Positions 1 to 7,957 of a DNA stretch of 64,000 nt are shown piece after piece. The notes under the pieces are model-generated. The model did not search any database. It worked only from the letters and a program-made list of their open reading frames with translations, and was not told the DNA's origin. The stretch's first letter is position 1, and each line of letters begins with the position of its first letter. A program made the translations under genes and the position numbers. Source of the DNA: Chloroflexota bacterium (GTDB taxonomy: Bacteria; Chloroflexota; Anaerolineae; Anaerolineales; Villigracilaceae); the NCBI GenBank assembly GCA_016235425.1, contig JACRLC010000033.1, forward strand, positions 62,001-126,000, given 5' to 3'.

Positions 1-1132
1 TTTCCCCAGAAGAAACAACACCTGCCAATTGACCGCATCCCGCCTGAATATCCACTCCCCGACGCATACGAATCGTGCATGGGACCCCGGCCTGCTCCAG
101 CGATTCTTTGAATTGCGCAGCCCTTTCACGGGACGTCGCCTGGCCGGAGTATCCTGTGGTGGGGTTGAGGGGGATGGCGTTCACGTGGATCATTCCGCGC
201 TGAGCGTAGTCGAAGCGGGTGAATAGCCGCGCGGCGAGTTTCCTCGCAACCTCGGGCGTGTCGTTGACTCCGTTGATCAGCGCCCATTCAAAGGTCACGC
301 GGCGATGCGTTTTTTCGACGTAGTATTTGCACGCCTCGATCACTTCGTCAATCCTGTAGCGCTTGTTGACCGGCATGATCGCGAGACGTTCGCTGTCCTC
401 CGCGGCGTGGAGGGAGATAGCTAAATTCACCTGCCGCTGTTCATCCGCGAAGCGCTTGATCTGCGGGACGAGCCCGACGGTTGAAATCGTAAACCGACGC
501 GCTCCGAAGTTGTAGCCGTCGGAGTCGTTGAGCCGGTCAATGGCGGCCATCGTGTTCTCGTAGTTGTGGAAGGGTTCGCCCATGCCCATCAAAACGACGT
601 TCGTGACGTTCTGATTCTCTTCCTTCAACATGCGCGCGTAGTAAATGACCTGCGCCACGATCTCGCCGCTCGTGAGGTGACGCTTGAATCCCATCTGTCC
701 CGTCGCGCAGAAGACACAGCCCATCGCGCAACCGGCCTGCGTGGAAATGCAGAGCGTGCGGCGATCTTTAGCCCCTCTCCCGCCGGGAGCCCCACTGGGG
801 TGCTTCGCGAAGGGGTTGGGGTGAGGGCCATCCGCAGAATCGCCGTAGCGCATGAGCACGGCTTCGATGACCTGCCCATCATGGAGCTCGAACAGGGTCT
901 TGCGCGTTTGTTTATCGGATGAATCGAGGTAGAGCTTCGGCTTGAGAGGCGAGAAGTTGAGATTCTCCGCCAGCTTGTCGCGCAGTGATTTCGGTAAATT
1001 GGTAAATTGATCGGGTGAGGTGTAGAGATGCTGGTACAGTCCCTGCCAGATTTGTTTTGCGCGGTAGGCGGGTTCGTCCCAGCCTTTGAGAATGGACGTG
1101 AGGGTCGGGAGGTCTAAATCGCAGATGAGCAT
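1..1132 (-). CDS. rlmN: 23S rRNA (adenine2503-C2)-methyltransferase RlmN, 3' end outside window
   Basis: Radical SAM methyltransferase that methylates C2 of A2503 in 23S rRNA (and A37 of some tRNAs in known homologues). The reading frame runs from ATG at 1132 (MLICDLDLPTLTS) past the left edge. It shows the radical SAM motif CAMGCVFCATG (C-x3-C-x2-C), the GMGEPFHNYEN motif, SLHAAEDSERLAIMPVNK, PLNPTTGYSG, and a C-terminal QAGCGQLAG holding the second catalytic cysteine. About 377 codons are visible and few are missing. Odd: roughly 20 codons just before the radical SAM motif (771-829) come from a palindromic repeat, inserted in frame where the family normally runs from Tyr-Gly straight into R-x-T-L-C. 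It precedes no co-oriented partner in view; the HAD phosphatase gene lies 33 bp upstream on the same strand. Confidence 0.95.
   Translation of the reverse strand, partial: MLICDLDLPTLTSILKGWDEPAYRAKQIWQGLYQHLYTSPDQFTNLPKSLRDKLAENLNFSPLKPKLYLDSSDKQTRKTLFELHDGQVIEAVLMRYGDSADGPHPNPFAKHPSGAPGGRGAKDRRTLCISTQAGCAMGCVFCATGQMGFKRHLTSGEIVAQVIYYARMLKEENQNVTNVVLMGMGEPFHNYENTMAAIDRLNDSDGYNFGARRFTISTVGLVPQIKRFADEQRQVNLAISLHAAEDSERLAIMPVNKRYRIDEVIEACKYYVEKTHRRVTFEWALINGVNDTPEVARKLAARLFTRFDYAQRGMIHVNAIPLNPTTGYSGQATSRERAAQFKESLEQAGVPCTIRMRRGVDIQAGCGQLAGVVSSGE
771..829. repeat. Palindromic repeat, CCCTCACCC/GGGAGAGGG family, in frame inside rlmN
   Basis: This is a degenerate copy of the CCCTCACCC...GGGAGAGGG element also seen at 23241, 40152, 43220 and 56911. 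Read with rlmN it encodes a Pro/Gly-rich stretch (PHPNPFAKHPSGAPGGRGAK) without stop or frameshift. Confidence 0.8.
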
Positions 1133-1165
1133 GGGGAGTATGATACCAGACTGGCGCGTTCCAGT

Positions 1166-1951
1166 TTATCCTATCAATGAGGCTAAATCGTCCGCAATCA
1201 AATCCATCTGCGGCCTCCACGCTTCCGCCTGCTCCCGCGTCGAGACCCCGCTCAACACCAACGCGGTGGGACATCCCACGGCCTGGCCTGCGGCGATGTC
1301 CGTTTCGAGGCGGTCGCCAACGATGAGCGTCTCTTCTTTCTTCGCGCCGAGCCGTTCGAGCGCGAGTTCCATCATGAACGGACGCGGCTTGCCCGCCACG
1401 ATCGGGTCAACGCCGGTTGCGGTGGTGATGACCGAAATCCACGCGCCCGACCCGGGGATTTCCCCGCGCGGGGTGGGGAAGGTTCTGTCGGTGTTGGTTG
1501 TGTAGAAAGGAATGCCGGCGCGGACGAGCAGCGTCGCTTCGGCGATCTTTTCAAAATTGACCCCGCGGTCAATGCCCATGACGACGGCTTGGGCCTGCGC
1601 GGCGGTTTCCACCGGAAGGATTTCGAATCCGCGTTCCTCCAGCGCCAGCCGGATTCCGTCCTCGCCGATCATGAATATCTTCGTGCTGGGTGCATATTTT
1701 TGCGCGAGCATGAAGGCGATGCCCATGGCCGAAGTGACCACCTGCCACGGTTCGATCTCCACGCCAAGCTCGGCCAGCTTCTGGCAATACTCTTCGGGTG
1801 TTTTCGTCCCGTTGTTGGTGGCAAAGGCAAATTTCAGTCCGCGTTCCTTGATGCGCGCAAAAATGGAGGGCAGGTCGCCGATCGGCGCGTCGGAGCGCCA
1901 GATCACGCCGTCCATGTCAAGGATGAGTGCTTTGATGTTTGAAGGAAGCAT
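1166..1951 (-). CDS. HAD-IIA family sugar/nucleotide phosphatase (NagD-like)
   Basis: Predicted cytosolic phosphatase of the haloacid dehalogenase superfamily, subfamily IIA (NagD / p-nitrophenylphosphatase type), 261 residues, the usual length. Motif I is LDMDGVIW with the nucleophile Asp12 and acid/base Asp14; motif II is FATNNGTK; the motif III lysine lies in GKPRPFMMEL; motif IV is VGDRLETDIAAG. The cap domain sits between motifs II and III, as expected for class IIA. The ATG at 1951 gives the standard short N-terminus before strand 1. The DUF1028 gene ends 12 bp upstream and rlmN starts 33 bp downstream, so the three may be cotranscribed. The substrate cannot be read from sequence. Confidence 0.88.
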   Translation of the reverse strand: MLPSNIKALILDMDGVIWRSDAPIGDLPSIFARIKERGLKFAFATNNGTKTPEEYCQKLAELGVEIEPWQVVTSAMGIAFMLAQKYAPSTKIFMIGEDGIRLALEERGFEILPVETAAQAQAVVMGIDRGVNFEKIAEATLLVRAGIPFYTTNTDRTFPTPRGEIPGSGAWISVITTATGVDPIVAGKPRPFMMELALERLGAKKEETLIVGDRLETDIAAGQAVGCPTALVLSGVSTREQAEAWRPQMDLIADDLASLIG

Positions 1952-1963
1952 TGAACTTGAATC

Positions 1964-2824
1964 TCATTTCTCGAATTTCTTGAAAAGGTATTTGAGCACG
2001 GGTTTATCCACCCAGCCCGCGGAGGGATCGGAACGTTCTTCAAAGTTTTCGTTGCCGATGAATTCAGTGAAGGCTTTTTTCGCCCTGTCGTCGAATTTAC
2101 CGGAAGGCCCGCCTCTCAGATATTTTTCGTTGATCAGGATCTGCTGAATCCGTTTCAGGTTATTCCCTTTCAACGTCACGCGCTCGGCTTCAGGGCTTTT
2201 ACCGAAATACAAATTGTGTAGTTCCAGCAGTTCCCCGAGCCGCGTCACCGGGTCTTCGTGATCGTCCACGCGGTAGTCAACCCAGCGGTCAACGAATCCG
2301 CCGTAACCGCCCTTTGGTTTCACCACGTAAATCGCCGCGGACTGGCGTCCGCGTTTGTCGCCTCCAGCGCGGTCACCTGCGTAAAGCGCGGCGTGCAGGC
2401 GGGAGGGCAGGCTGCCTTTTGTTTTCAGGAATGCATCCTTCATCGCAGGGACAACCTTCGCACTCTTCAAAATATTTCCCTGAATGGCATAGCCTTTGCC
2501 TTTCACGCCGCCCGCCCAATTAAAACAACCATTCCCGGAATATGTCGCCGCGCCGCCTTTCGCATCCACGAGGCCGACCTGGCGCAATTCCCGATCCGGA
2601 TCATCCTGCAACAAACGGGCGAGAGTCTCCTCTGCGGAGAGTCCCTGCGCCATAAACTCAAGTCCGCGCGGGCCAAAGGATGTATTCGCAAACGATTGCG
2701 TAGCCACTGCGCCGGCTCCCGCCTGCGCCCATGGCGCCACCGCGCCCACCGCCGGAAACTTCGACGCGACCGCGATGCCCCATGCCTGTTCCTTCAAATC
2801 ACATGCGACAATTGAAAATGTCAT
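1964..2824 (-). CDS. DUF1028 family protein (Ntn-hydrolase-like fold)
   Basis: 286-residue DUF1028 protein. It begins MTFSIVACDLKEQAWGIAVAS and continues with the glycine-rich stretch of that family (VGAVAPWAQAGAGAVATQS, YSGNGCFNW, YAIQGNIL). The fold is thought to be Ntn-hydrolase-like and the function is unknown. The C-terminal third (about residues 205-286, with helices around WVDYRVDDHEDPVTRL and LNLYFGKSPEAE) resembles the peptidoglycan-binding-like extension found in some members; that part is inference. The start is supported by AAAGGA six bases before ATG and a TATAAT at 2845-2850. No signal peptide is visible, so it is probably cytosolic. Confidence 0.85.
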   Translation of the reverse strand: MTFSIVACDLKEQAWGIAVASKFPAVGAVAPWAQAGAGAVATQSFANTSFGPRGLEFMAQGLSAEETLARLLQDDPDRELRQVGLVDAKGGAATYSGNGCFNWAGGVKGKGYAIQGNILKSAKVVPAMKDAFLKTKGSLPSRLHAALYAGDRAGGDKRGRQSAAIYVVKPKGGYGGFVDRWVDYRVDDHEDPVTRLGELLELHNLYFGKSPEAERVTLKGNNLKRIQQILINEKYLRGGPSGKFDDRAKKAFTEFIGNENFEERSDPSAGWVDKPVLKYLFKKFEK

Positions 2825-2859
2825 ACCAAAATCCTTTCCCGCCCATTATAAATGCAAGA

Positions 2860-2884
2860 CCCCGAAGGTTCATTGCCTTCGGGG
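2860..2884 (-). terminator. Hairpin downstream of clpP
   Basis: CCCCGAAGG and CCTTCGGGG form a perfect 9-bp stem with a 7-nt loop. On the minus strand it lies after clpP and before the DUF1028 promoter and is followed by a modest T-rich stretch. It is a likely but weak intrinsic terminator. Confidence 0.5.
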
Positions 2885-2895
2885 TTAATGTTGAT

Positions 2896-2970
2896 TGGAG
2901 CCCGAAGTCTCCCGACTTCGGGTAAGCCAACGTCAGGTCCCCTACGGGGATGATAAGACGTTGGACTCCA
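2896..2970. repeat. Palindromic repeat at clpP 3' end (TGGAGTCC family)
   Basis: Imperfect inverted-repeat element bounded by TGGAGCCC and GGACTCCA, with an inner CCCGAAGTC/GACTTCGGG hairpin and ACGTC...GACGT arms. A related copy lies at 39108-39166, also at a gene 3' end. It begins a few bases after the clpP stop codon. Confidence 0.7.
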
Positions 2971-2974
2971 GTGC

Positions 2975-3586
2975 CTACTTCAACACCTTCTCCGGCGTCT
3001 CGATCACTTGATCTACCAGGCCATAATCCACAGCCTGTTGGGCTTCGAGATAGAAATCGCGGTCGGCATCGCGCTCGATCACTTCCAGCGGCTGGCCAGT
3101 GTGCCTTGCCAGCACGTTATTTAACAATGCCTTCAATCGCAAAATCTGGCGGGCCTGGATTTCAATATCCGTGGCCTGGCCTTGCGCGCCGCCGAGGGGC
3201 TGGTGCATGTGGATGGTCGCGTGGGGCAGGGCGTAGCGTCTGCCCTTCGTGCCGGCAGTCAGCAAAACGGTCCCGAAAGAAGCGGTGACGCCCACGGCCA
3301 CAGTGCTGATCGGATTCGAGATGATCTGCATCGTGTCGTAGATCGCCAGTCCCGCGTAGATTTGTCCGCCGGGTGAATTGATGTACATGCGGATTTCTCT
3401 TTCCGGGTCTTCGTGATTAAGAAACAATAATTGTGCCACGATCACATTCGCGACCTGGTCGTCAATGGGTGTGCCGAGAAAAACGATGCGCTCTTTGAGC
3501 AGGAGTGAATAAATGTCGTAAGCGCGTTCGCCGCGGCCGGTATTCTCAACCACCATCGGAACTACGTTATTGAAATTTGGGATCAT
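2975..3586 (-). CDS. clpP: ATP-dependent Clp protease proteolytic subunit
   Basis: Serine protease subunit that forms the tetradecameric degradation chamber fed by ClpX/ClpA/ClpC. It has 203 residues, the normal length. The catalytic triad reads Ser103 in [11 protein letters not shown], His128 in IHMHQPLGG and Asp177 in ADRDFYL; YINSPGG and the substrate-binding strand are intact. The usual GxxASMG is GVTASFG here, a tolerated variation. It lies 130 bp downstream of tig on the same strand, the standard tig-clpP arrangement, but the next gene is a DUF1028 protein rather than clpX, so the unfoldase must be encoded elsewhere. The start ATG at 3586 is preceded by an AAGGAG-like site. Confidence 0.97.
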   Translation of the reverse strand: MIPNFNNVVPMVVENTGRGERAYDIYSLLLKERIVFLGTPIDDQVANVIVAQLLFLNHEDPEREIRMYINSPGGQIYAGLAIYDTMQIISNPISTVAVGVTASFGTVLLTAGTKGRRYALPHATIHMHQPLGGAQGQATDIEIQARQILRLKALLNNVLARHTGQPLEVIERDADRDFYLEAQQAVDYGLVDQVIETPEKVLK

Positions 3587-3716
3587 GTTGTCTCCTTTTT
3601 TGTTGGGACAATCTTATCCAACCCGCGTTGGATTTTTGTTAATTTTTTCTTTTCGTTGCGGATGACGAACCGTCCTTCGACACATCGCTTCGCGCGCCGC
3701 CTCATCCTGCTTCCGC

Positions 3717-5138
3717 TTATTCGGCCTTCTCTTCACTTTCAGCGGGTTCCGTTTCCACGCCGCTTTCGGGTGAGGTCTCAGCCGCATCTTCAACTTTTTC
3801 CTGCTCTTCGACCTTTTCTTCGGGCTTTTTGTATTCGCCCACAGCAATGGACTTCAACGTATTGAGCGCGCGGCGCGTCATCACGCGGCTGGCCGATTCC
3901 ATCGCAACGGCCTGGGCAAGCTGCTGCTGACCCTGGCGTCCGCCGCGGATTTTTCCAAAGTCAAGCCCCTGCATGGCAAGGTTGTTGAGGGTGTTGTTGA
4001 ACTCGGCATCCAGTTCTTCATTTTGAACGTTGATCTTTTCCTTGCTGACAATTTCATCCATGATAAGCGAGCGTTCGAGCCGTTTCTTCGCGACCGGCAT
4101 GGCTTCCTCTTCGATAAACTTTTCGCGCGTGGTGTTGCGGACTTTGAAGTAGGTTTCCAAATCCATGTTTTGCTGAGCCAGCCGGTTCGACAGGTCTTCA
4201 AGCACGTGCTCGCTCTCATGTTCCACGGCATGTTGGTGATACTTGAGTATCGCGCCTTCCTTTACCTTTTCGATCAGATCAACGAAATACTTGTCGTCGT
4301 AGTCAGCTTTGGAACGCGCTTCCACGTCCCTGGTCACGGCTTCCTTGAGCGCCTCAAACGTTTCGCCCGCGCCGGCCATTTTGGCAAACGCATCGTCGAG
4401 GTCGGGCAGGGTCACACCGCGTACGGTCTTGACCGTCACTTCGATTTCCGCGGTCTTGCCTTTGAGTTCTTCCACTTCCCAATCCGCGGGAAATTCGTGT
4501 GTAATGGTCTTGCTATCGCCGGGTTTCAACCCTGCCAACTCTTTGGCGAATCCGTTATACGGCCATTCGGTGTCTCGTTCCTCCTTGCGGACGAAGGTCG
4601 CGAAACCGGTGCGGTTCAATTCAGTAGTCTCGGATTTCACGTCAACCATGACGTAATCGCCGAGTTCCACTGCGCGGTCAACGGTCTCGGTTGAGGCGTA
4701 CATTTGCCGGAGTTCCTCCAGGGCGGCGTCCACTTCCTTTTCGCCGGGAGCAGTCCACTCGTACGGCAGTCGAATCGAGTGATAGTCGCCCAGATCCACT
4801 TCGGGGGCGAGGGGAACCTTGAAGGTGAACTTCGGCGGCTGGAGGTTGTCAATTGATTCGAGTGAACCTGCCGCGCCGGGGTTGATATCCGCTTCCTTGA
4901 GAATGTTGGAATATTGCTCGTCAATCAAAAAGTCAACGGCCTGTTCAACGATGGCCTGTTCCCCATACGTGCGAACGATCATTTCGTACGGCGCCTTGCC
5001 TGGCCGGAACCCCGGAATCTTGCCGCGCTCGGAGATCTTGCGCGCCGCGCGGCGTTTGTAGGCTTCGAATTTTTCCTGCTCGAACTCAACCACTAATCTG
5101 GCTTCGTGGTTATCCTGAATGGTCTTTTCGATGTTCAA
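3717..5138 (-). CDS. tig: Trigger factor (ribosome-associated chaperone / prolyl isomerase)
   Basis: Ribosome-bound chaperone with peptidyl-prolyl isomerase activity that shields nascent chains at the exit tunnel. 473 residues. The N-terminal ribosome-docking domain carries the signature GFRPGKAPYEM (about residue 43). The FKBP-type domain follows at about 155-245 (GDYVMVDVKSE, PGDSKTITHEFP), then the helical arms. The last 30 residues are very acidic (EEKVEEQEKVEDAAE), common in trigger factors. The start codon is TTG at 5138 with GGAG about eight bases upstream; the nearby ATG at 5151 opens a frame that stops after two more codons. It is the first gene after tRNA-Leu on this strand. Confidence 0.97.
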   Translation of the reverse strand: MNIEKTIQDNHEARLVVEFEQEKFEAYKRRAARKISERGKIPGFRPGKAPYEMIVRTYGEQAIVEQAVDFLIDEQYSNILKEADINPGAAGSLESIDNLQPPKFTFKVPLAPEVDLGDYHSIRLPYEWTAPGEKEVDAALEELRQMYASTETVDRAVELGDYVMVDVKSETTELNRTGFATFVRKEERDTEWPYNGFAKELAGLKPGDSKTITHEFPADWEVEELKGKTAEIEVTVKTVRGVTLPDLDDAFAKMAGAGETFEALKEAVTRDVEARSKADYDDKYFVDLIEKVKEGAILKYHQHAVEHESEHVLEDLSNRLAQQNMDLETYFKVRNTTREKFIEEEAMPVAKKRLERSLIMDEIVSKEKINVQNEELDAEFNNTLNNLAMQGLDFGKIRGGRQGQQQLAQAVAMESASRVMTRRALNTLKSIAVGEYKKPEEKVEEQEKVEDAAETSPESGVETEPAESEEKAE

Positions 5139-5197
5139 ATTATTTCTCCATGCAGACCATAAAGGTTTTCAAAACTTTTACAGTCTAAAAATTTTTG

Positions 5198-5279
5198 TGG
5201 GGACGGAGGGGGTCGAACCCTCACGCCTCGCGGCACATGATCCTAAGTCATGCCTGTCTGCCAGTTCCAGCACGTCCCC
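5198..5279 (-). tRNA. tRNA-Leu (anticodon UAG)
   Basis: Class II tRNA. The acceptor arms GGGGACG/CGTCCCC pair over 7 bp. The anticodon stem-loop CATGA-CTTAGGA-TCATG presents TAG. A long variable arm (TGCCGCGAGGCG region) and the T-arm AGGG-TTCGACC-CCCT follow. The discriminator is A73 at 5198 and CCA is not encoded. No other tRNA was seen in the window. Confidence 0.96.
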
Positions 5280-5293
5280 GTAAACGCGGCAAG

Positions 5294-5322
5294 ATTATAT
5301 AACAGGGGGTGAGAGGCGTCAA
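5294..5322 (-). promoter_or_regulatory. Sigma70-type promoter of tRNA-Leu
   Basis: Minus-strand TTGACG (5317-5322), 17-bp spacer, TATAAT (5294-5299). Transcription would begin close to the tRNA 5' end at 5279 and may continue into tig. Confidence 0.8.
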
Positions 5323-5336
5323 CACAAATAAGCTGA

Positions 5337-5364
5337 TTGACGATTTTGGATTGGGCGGTATAAT
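5337..5364 (+). promoter_or_regulatory. Sigma70-type promoter, divergent from tRNA-Leu
   Basis: TTGACG (5337-5342), 16-bp spacer, TATAAT (5359-5364). The predicted start near 5371 lies downstream of a GTG at 5368, which rules that GTG out as the start of the next gene. Confidence 0.8.
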
Positions 5365-5397
5365 CCCGTGCTTGAAACCCAATCCTGGAGCATATCA

Positions 5398-5814
5398 TTG
5401 AGCCGCGTTATCAATATCGATTCAGCAGGAAAAGAACGAACCCGTTTATCCAAGGCAATTGTGCTGGCAGTGCGTGAACTGGCAAAGCAATCGCAGGTGA
5501 CGCAGGAAACAAAAGACCTGGCCGCGTTCATTGCCATCGCCCTGCAAACCATCTCCGAAGGCATTGACGCATCCGTCGCGGCGTGGGAAAAACGCGATTA
5601 CTGGGTGAAAGCCGACAAATTCCGCATGGAATGGCTGTGGGCTGGACAATCCGCACAGAAGATGAAGACGGCCGTCCTCTCAAGCGACTGGCCGACGGTC
5701 GCCATGCAGTCCGCGCTGATTGCGCAGAAATTCAGCAAGATCGTCGTCTCTGAAAATCACCGTCTGGGCAGGCCGTGGGTGGGGGCGTTCAGGCAACTAT
5801 CCAACGGGAAATAG
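5398..5814 (+). CDS. Small alpha-helical protein of unknown function
   Basis: 138-residue protein, not assigned to a family I recognise. It reads as soluble and mostly helical (RLSKAIVLAVRELAKQ, TKDLAAFIAIALQTISEGIDASVAAWEKRDYW, then WLWAGQSAQKMKTAVLS). There is no signal peptide or metal motif. The start is the TTG at 5398, with CTGGAG seven bases upstream and 27 nt after the predicted transcription start; an in-frame GTG at 5368 would lie before that start. The C-terminus (RLGRPWVGAFRQLSNGK) is basic. The gene stands alone with its own promoter and terminator. Confidence 0.75.
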   Translation: MSRVINIDSAGKERTRLSKAIVLAVRELAKQSQVTQETKDLAAFIAIALQTISEGIDASVAAWEKRDYWVKADKFRMEWLWAGQSAQKMKTAVLSSDWPTVAMQSALIAQKFSKIVVSENHRLGRPWVGAFRQLSNGK

Positions 5815-5842
5815 GCTGCGTCAGACTTACCAAATAAACATT

Positions 5843-5870
5843 GCGGGTGGACATTAGAATGTCCACCCGC
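5843..5870. terminator. Bidirectional intrinsic terminator
   Basis: GCGGGTGGAC/GTCCACCCGC stem (10 bp, 8-nt loop) followed by TTTGCTTT on the plus strand. It lies between convergent genes (helical protein and SET protein) and probably serves both. Confidence 0.75.
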
Positions 5871-5876
5871 TTTGCT

Positions 5877-6374
5877 TTACTTGTTTTCTTCGGTTTGAGT
5901 CAGCCGCTTCAAATGTAACTCAGTGTTGTTCAACAGTTCGATCATCATCTCCCGAATGTGCTTGCTGAGGAAATGATGCTCCAAAGTGGAAAGGGGCAGG
6001 AAGCGCGCGCCTGCAACCACGTGGATGCAGTTCGATGCGCCGCACAGGCAGATGAACGGCGCGTCCATCTCCCATTCCGTGGAGGGGTAGAAGAAGGAAA
6101 GCTCTTCGCCTTTGGAGATGTCGCGGCAGGCAACCATCACCATGTTTTCAGTATCCAGAATCACGTTGGGGTTGCAGGAGTGATTCAATGCCGCCAGCTT
6201 GCCCACATCGGTATGTTCGTTGTGTCCGATCTGGACGGTGTAACGTGTTGCCTTGTCTACAACGTTTGAGCTTGGAATGTCGCAGATCACATCGCCCTTG
6301 TTGTAGGCCTGCTTTGTGATCAAGCTTCTAAATTTATTCTCCGTGCGTATTGACAATACATCCATCGAGACCAT
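5877..6374 (-). CDS. SET-domain protein (putative protein-lysine methyltransferase)
   Basis: 165 residues with a compact SET domain, best known from eukaryotic histone lysine methyltransferases and some bacterial proteins. The SAM/substrate pseudoknot motifs are visible: AALNHSCNPNV (consensus NHSCxPN) near residue 64 and GEELSFFYPSTEW (consensus GEELxxxY). A cysteine cluster FICLCGASNC follows, resembling the post-SET zinc site. The N-terminal ISRTEN/FRSL strand and AYNKGDVI fit the SET-N part. The start ATG at 6374 follows AAGGAG. The target is unknown; cytosolic action on a protein lysine is inferred from the family. It stands alone between a helical protein and a radical SAM gene. Confidence 0.8.
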   Translation of the reverse strand: MVSMDVLSIRTENKFRSLITKQAYNKGDVICDIPSSNVVDKATRYTVQIGHNEHTDVGKLAALNHSCNPNVILDTENMVMVACRDISKGEELSFFYPSTEWEMDAPFICLCGASNCIHVVAGARFLPLSTLEHHFLSKHIREMMIELLNNTELHLKRLTQTEENK

Positions 6375-6602
6375 GATGTTCTCTCCTTTTTATTTTTGAT
6401 CATCTGATTCATTGATTGCACGTTTGCTGAATCAATGAGTCTTTCTTAAACATTGTTTAGTATACGTATAATGAAAAAAAATTTCAATGGATAAACGCAT
6501 GAATTTAAAAATTTTAAGGTTCATCATTCCATAAAAATAAAACACAGGACTTCGAGAGTCGTTGCATCTTGAAGTCTTGTTAATCGTTGATCGCGTTGAT
6601 CG
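6375..6602. other. AT-rich intergenic region
   Basis: 228 bp between two minus-strand genes. It is clearly more AT-rich than its surroundings and holds a palindromic AGTATACGTATAAT segment near 6460 that could supply -10 elements for the SET gene. A loose inverted repeat (GGACTTCGAGA / TCTTGAAGTC) lies near 6547-6580. No small ORF with a convincing ribosome-binding site was found. Confidence 0.4.
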
Positions 6603-7796
6603 CTAAAACATTGATAACTGTAAACTCGCGCGCTTTCCATTCAGCAACACATACGGCGCGGCGCGTTCGGCAATGACACCCAACTTTCGCAACGATGACA
6701 GGTCACGCAGTTGATTTGTTCGCCGCGCCTGCAAGATCGCCTCGGCTCCTTTCGGACCGATTCCCGGAATCCGTAATAATTCGCGTTTCTCCGCCCGATT
6801 GATTTCCACCGGATGCTCCGACAAGTTCAATTGCGCCCACGCCAGTTTGGGATCGGTGGGGAGGGGGAGGTTGCCATCGTTCGCGAACGGCATCTCTTCC
6901 AAATCAAAGCCGTAATCGCGTAACAGGAACGATGCCTGATACAAGCGATGCTCGCGCAACGGATCAACAGCCGGTTTATTTTCAAGAGGCGTGTCTGGGA
7001 TGGGATTGAACGCGGAAAAATAAGCGCGTTTGAGCCGCACGTTTTTCATCAACCACGAAGTTGTGGTGAGCAGTTCAAGGTCACTTTCATCCGCGCCGCC
7101 GGCAACGAACTGCGTGACCGTTGAAGGCCAGCGTCCATTCCAACCTTTGTAAGCGGGCTGACTCTGGCGAATCTCTTCCACCCATTTCAACGGCCTGAAC
7201 AATTCCTCGATGAACACTTTATGAGGAGCAAGCATCGCCAGGCGTTCCGTGTTCGGCGCTTCGAGATTGATCGAGACGCGGTCCGCGAGCTGCATGGCGC
7301 GGAAGACCTGCTCCTTTTGAGCGCCCGGCATGATCTTCAAATGGATGTAACCGCGGAAGCCATATTTGTTCCGCATGATCTCGGCGGTGTCAATCAACTT
7401 GTCCTGGGTGAACACACCGCCGCCCGCGATGCCGGAACTCAGGAAAGTCCCTTCGGCGATGTTCCTGTGGTTGAGATCCATGAAGACGCGCGCGAATTCA
7501 TCCGGTTTGAACGTGGCGCGGCGGAAATCCCTCCCGGCGCGGAATGGACAGTAAAAACAATCCCGCTCACACGCGGACGTGAGCAGGGTCTTCAACAATT
7601 TGATCTGTTTGCCGTTTGGGAGTTGCGCCGAATGGACGTAAACATCCTTCTCGCGCGTGAGAGGCTTGGGCGTCATGGACGGCGCGCCAAAAGGATTGGA
7701 AGGAGTGTAGCAGGAGGGGCGCGAAGTGGTATGTTCTTCCGCGGGTTCCAAATCCATTTGCTCGGTGAGGAGACCCAGCTTGCCAATGGTATCCAT
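6603..7796 (-). CDS. Radical SAM protein with helix-hairpin-helix tail (DNA modification/repair type)
   Basis: 397-residue radical SAM protein. The iron-sulfur motif is CERDCFYCPF (C-x3-C-x2-C), followed by RRATFKPDEFARVF and the barrel motifs SSGIAGGGVF and SINLEAPN. The C-terminus carries a helix-hairpin-helix (LRIPGIGPKGAEAIL, then RKLGVIAERAAPYVL), a DNA-binding element. This matches the uncharacterised 'putative DNA modification/repair radical SAM protein' family, often found with a uracil-DNA-glycosylase-like partner. No such partner is adjacent here. The ATG at 7796 (MDTIGKLGLLTEQ) fits the family N-terminus better than an upstream in-frame start at 7889. Confidence 0.85.
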   Translation of the reverse strand: MDTIGKLGLLTEQMDLEPAEEHTTSRPSCYTPSNPFGAPSMTPKPLTREKDVYVHSAQLPNGKQIKLLKTLLTSACERDCFYCPFRAGRDFRRATFKPDEFARVFMDLNHRNIAEGTFLSSGIAGGGVFTQDKLIDTAEIMRNKYGFRGYIHLKIMPGAQKEQVFRAMQLADRVSINLEAPNTERLAMLAPHKVFIEELFRPLKWVEEIRQSQPAYKGWNGRWPSTVTQFVAGGADESDLELLTTTSWLMKNVRLKRAYFSAFNPIPDTPLENKPAVDPLREHRLYQASFLLRDYGFDLEEMPFANDGNLPLPTDPKLAWAQLNLSEHPVEINRAEKRELLRIPGIGPKGAEAILQARRTNQLRDLSSLRKLGVIAERAAPYVLLNGKRASLQLSMF

Positions 7797-7957
7797 GACC
7801 GGATTATAGAACGTAAATTCTAATAATGCAAGTCGTGAATTTGGTGCAAAGTTAGGAGACTTTGCAGTCCAATGCCCGCGCAAGATCACGGAGCAATGAC
7901 ACTATCAAACCGCATCCTCGCTGGCTATACTATTCAAAACTGCCAAAGGAGTCTGTC

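Noticed and set aside
5368-5397. GTG at 5368 as the start of the small helical protein
   Set aside because: It lies before the expected transcription start of the TTGACG/TATAAT promoter and lacks a ribosome-binding site; the TTG at 5398 has one.
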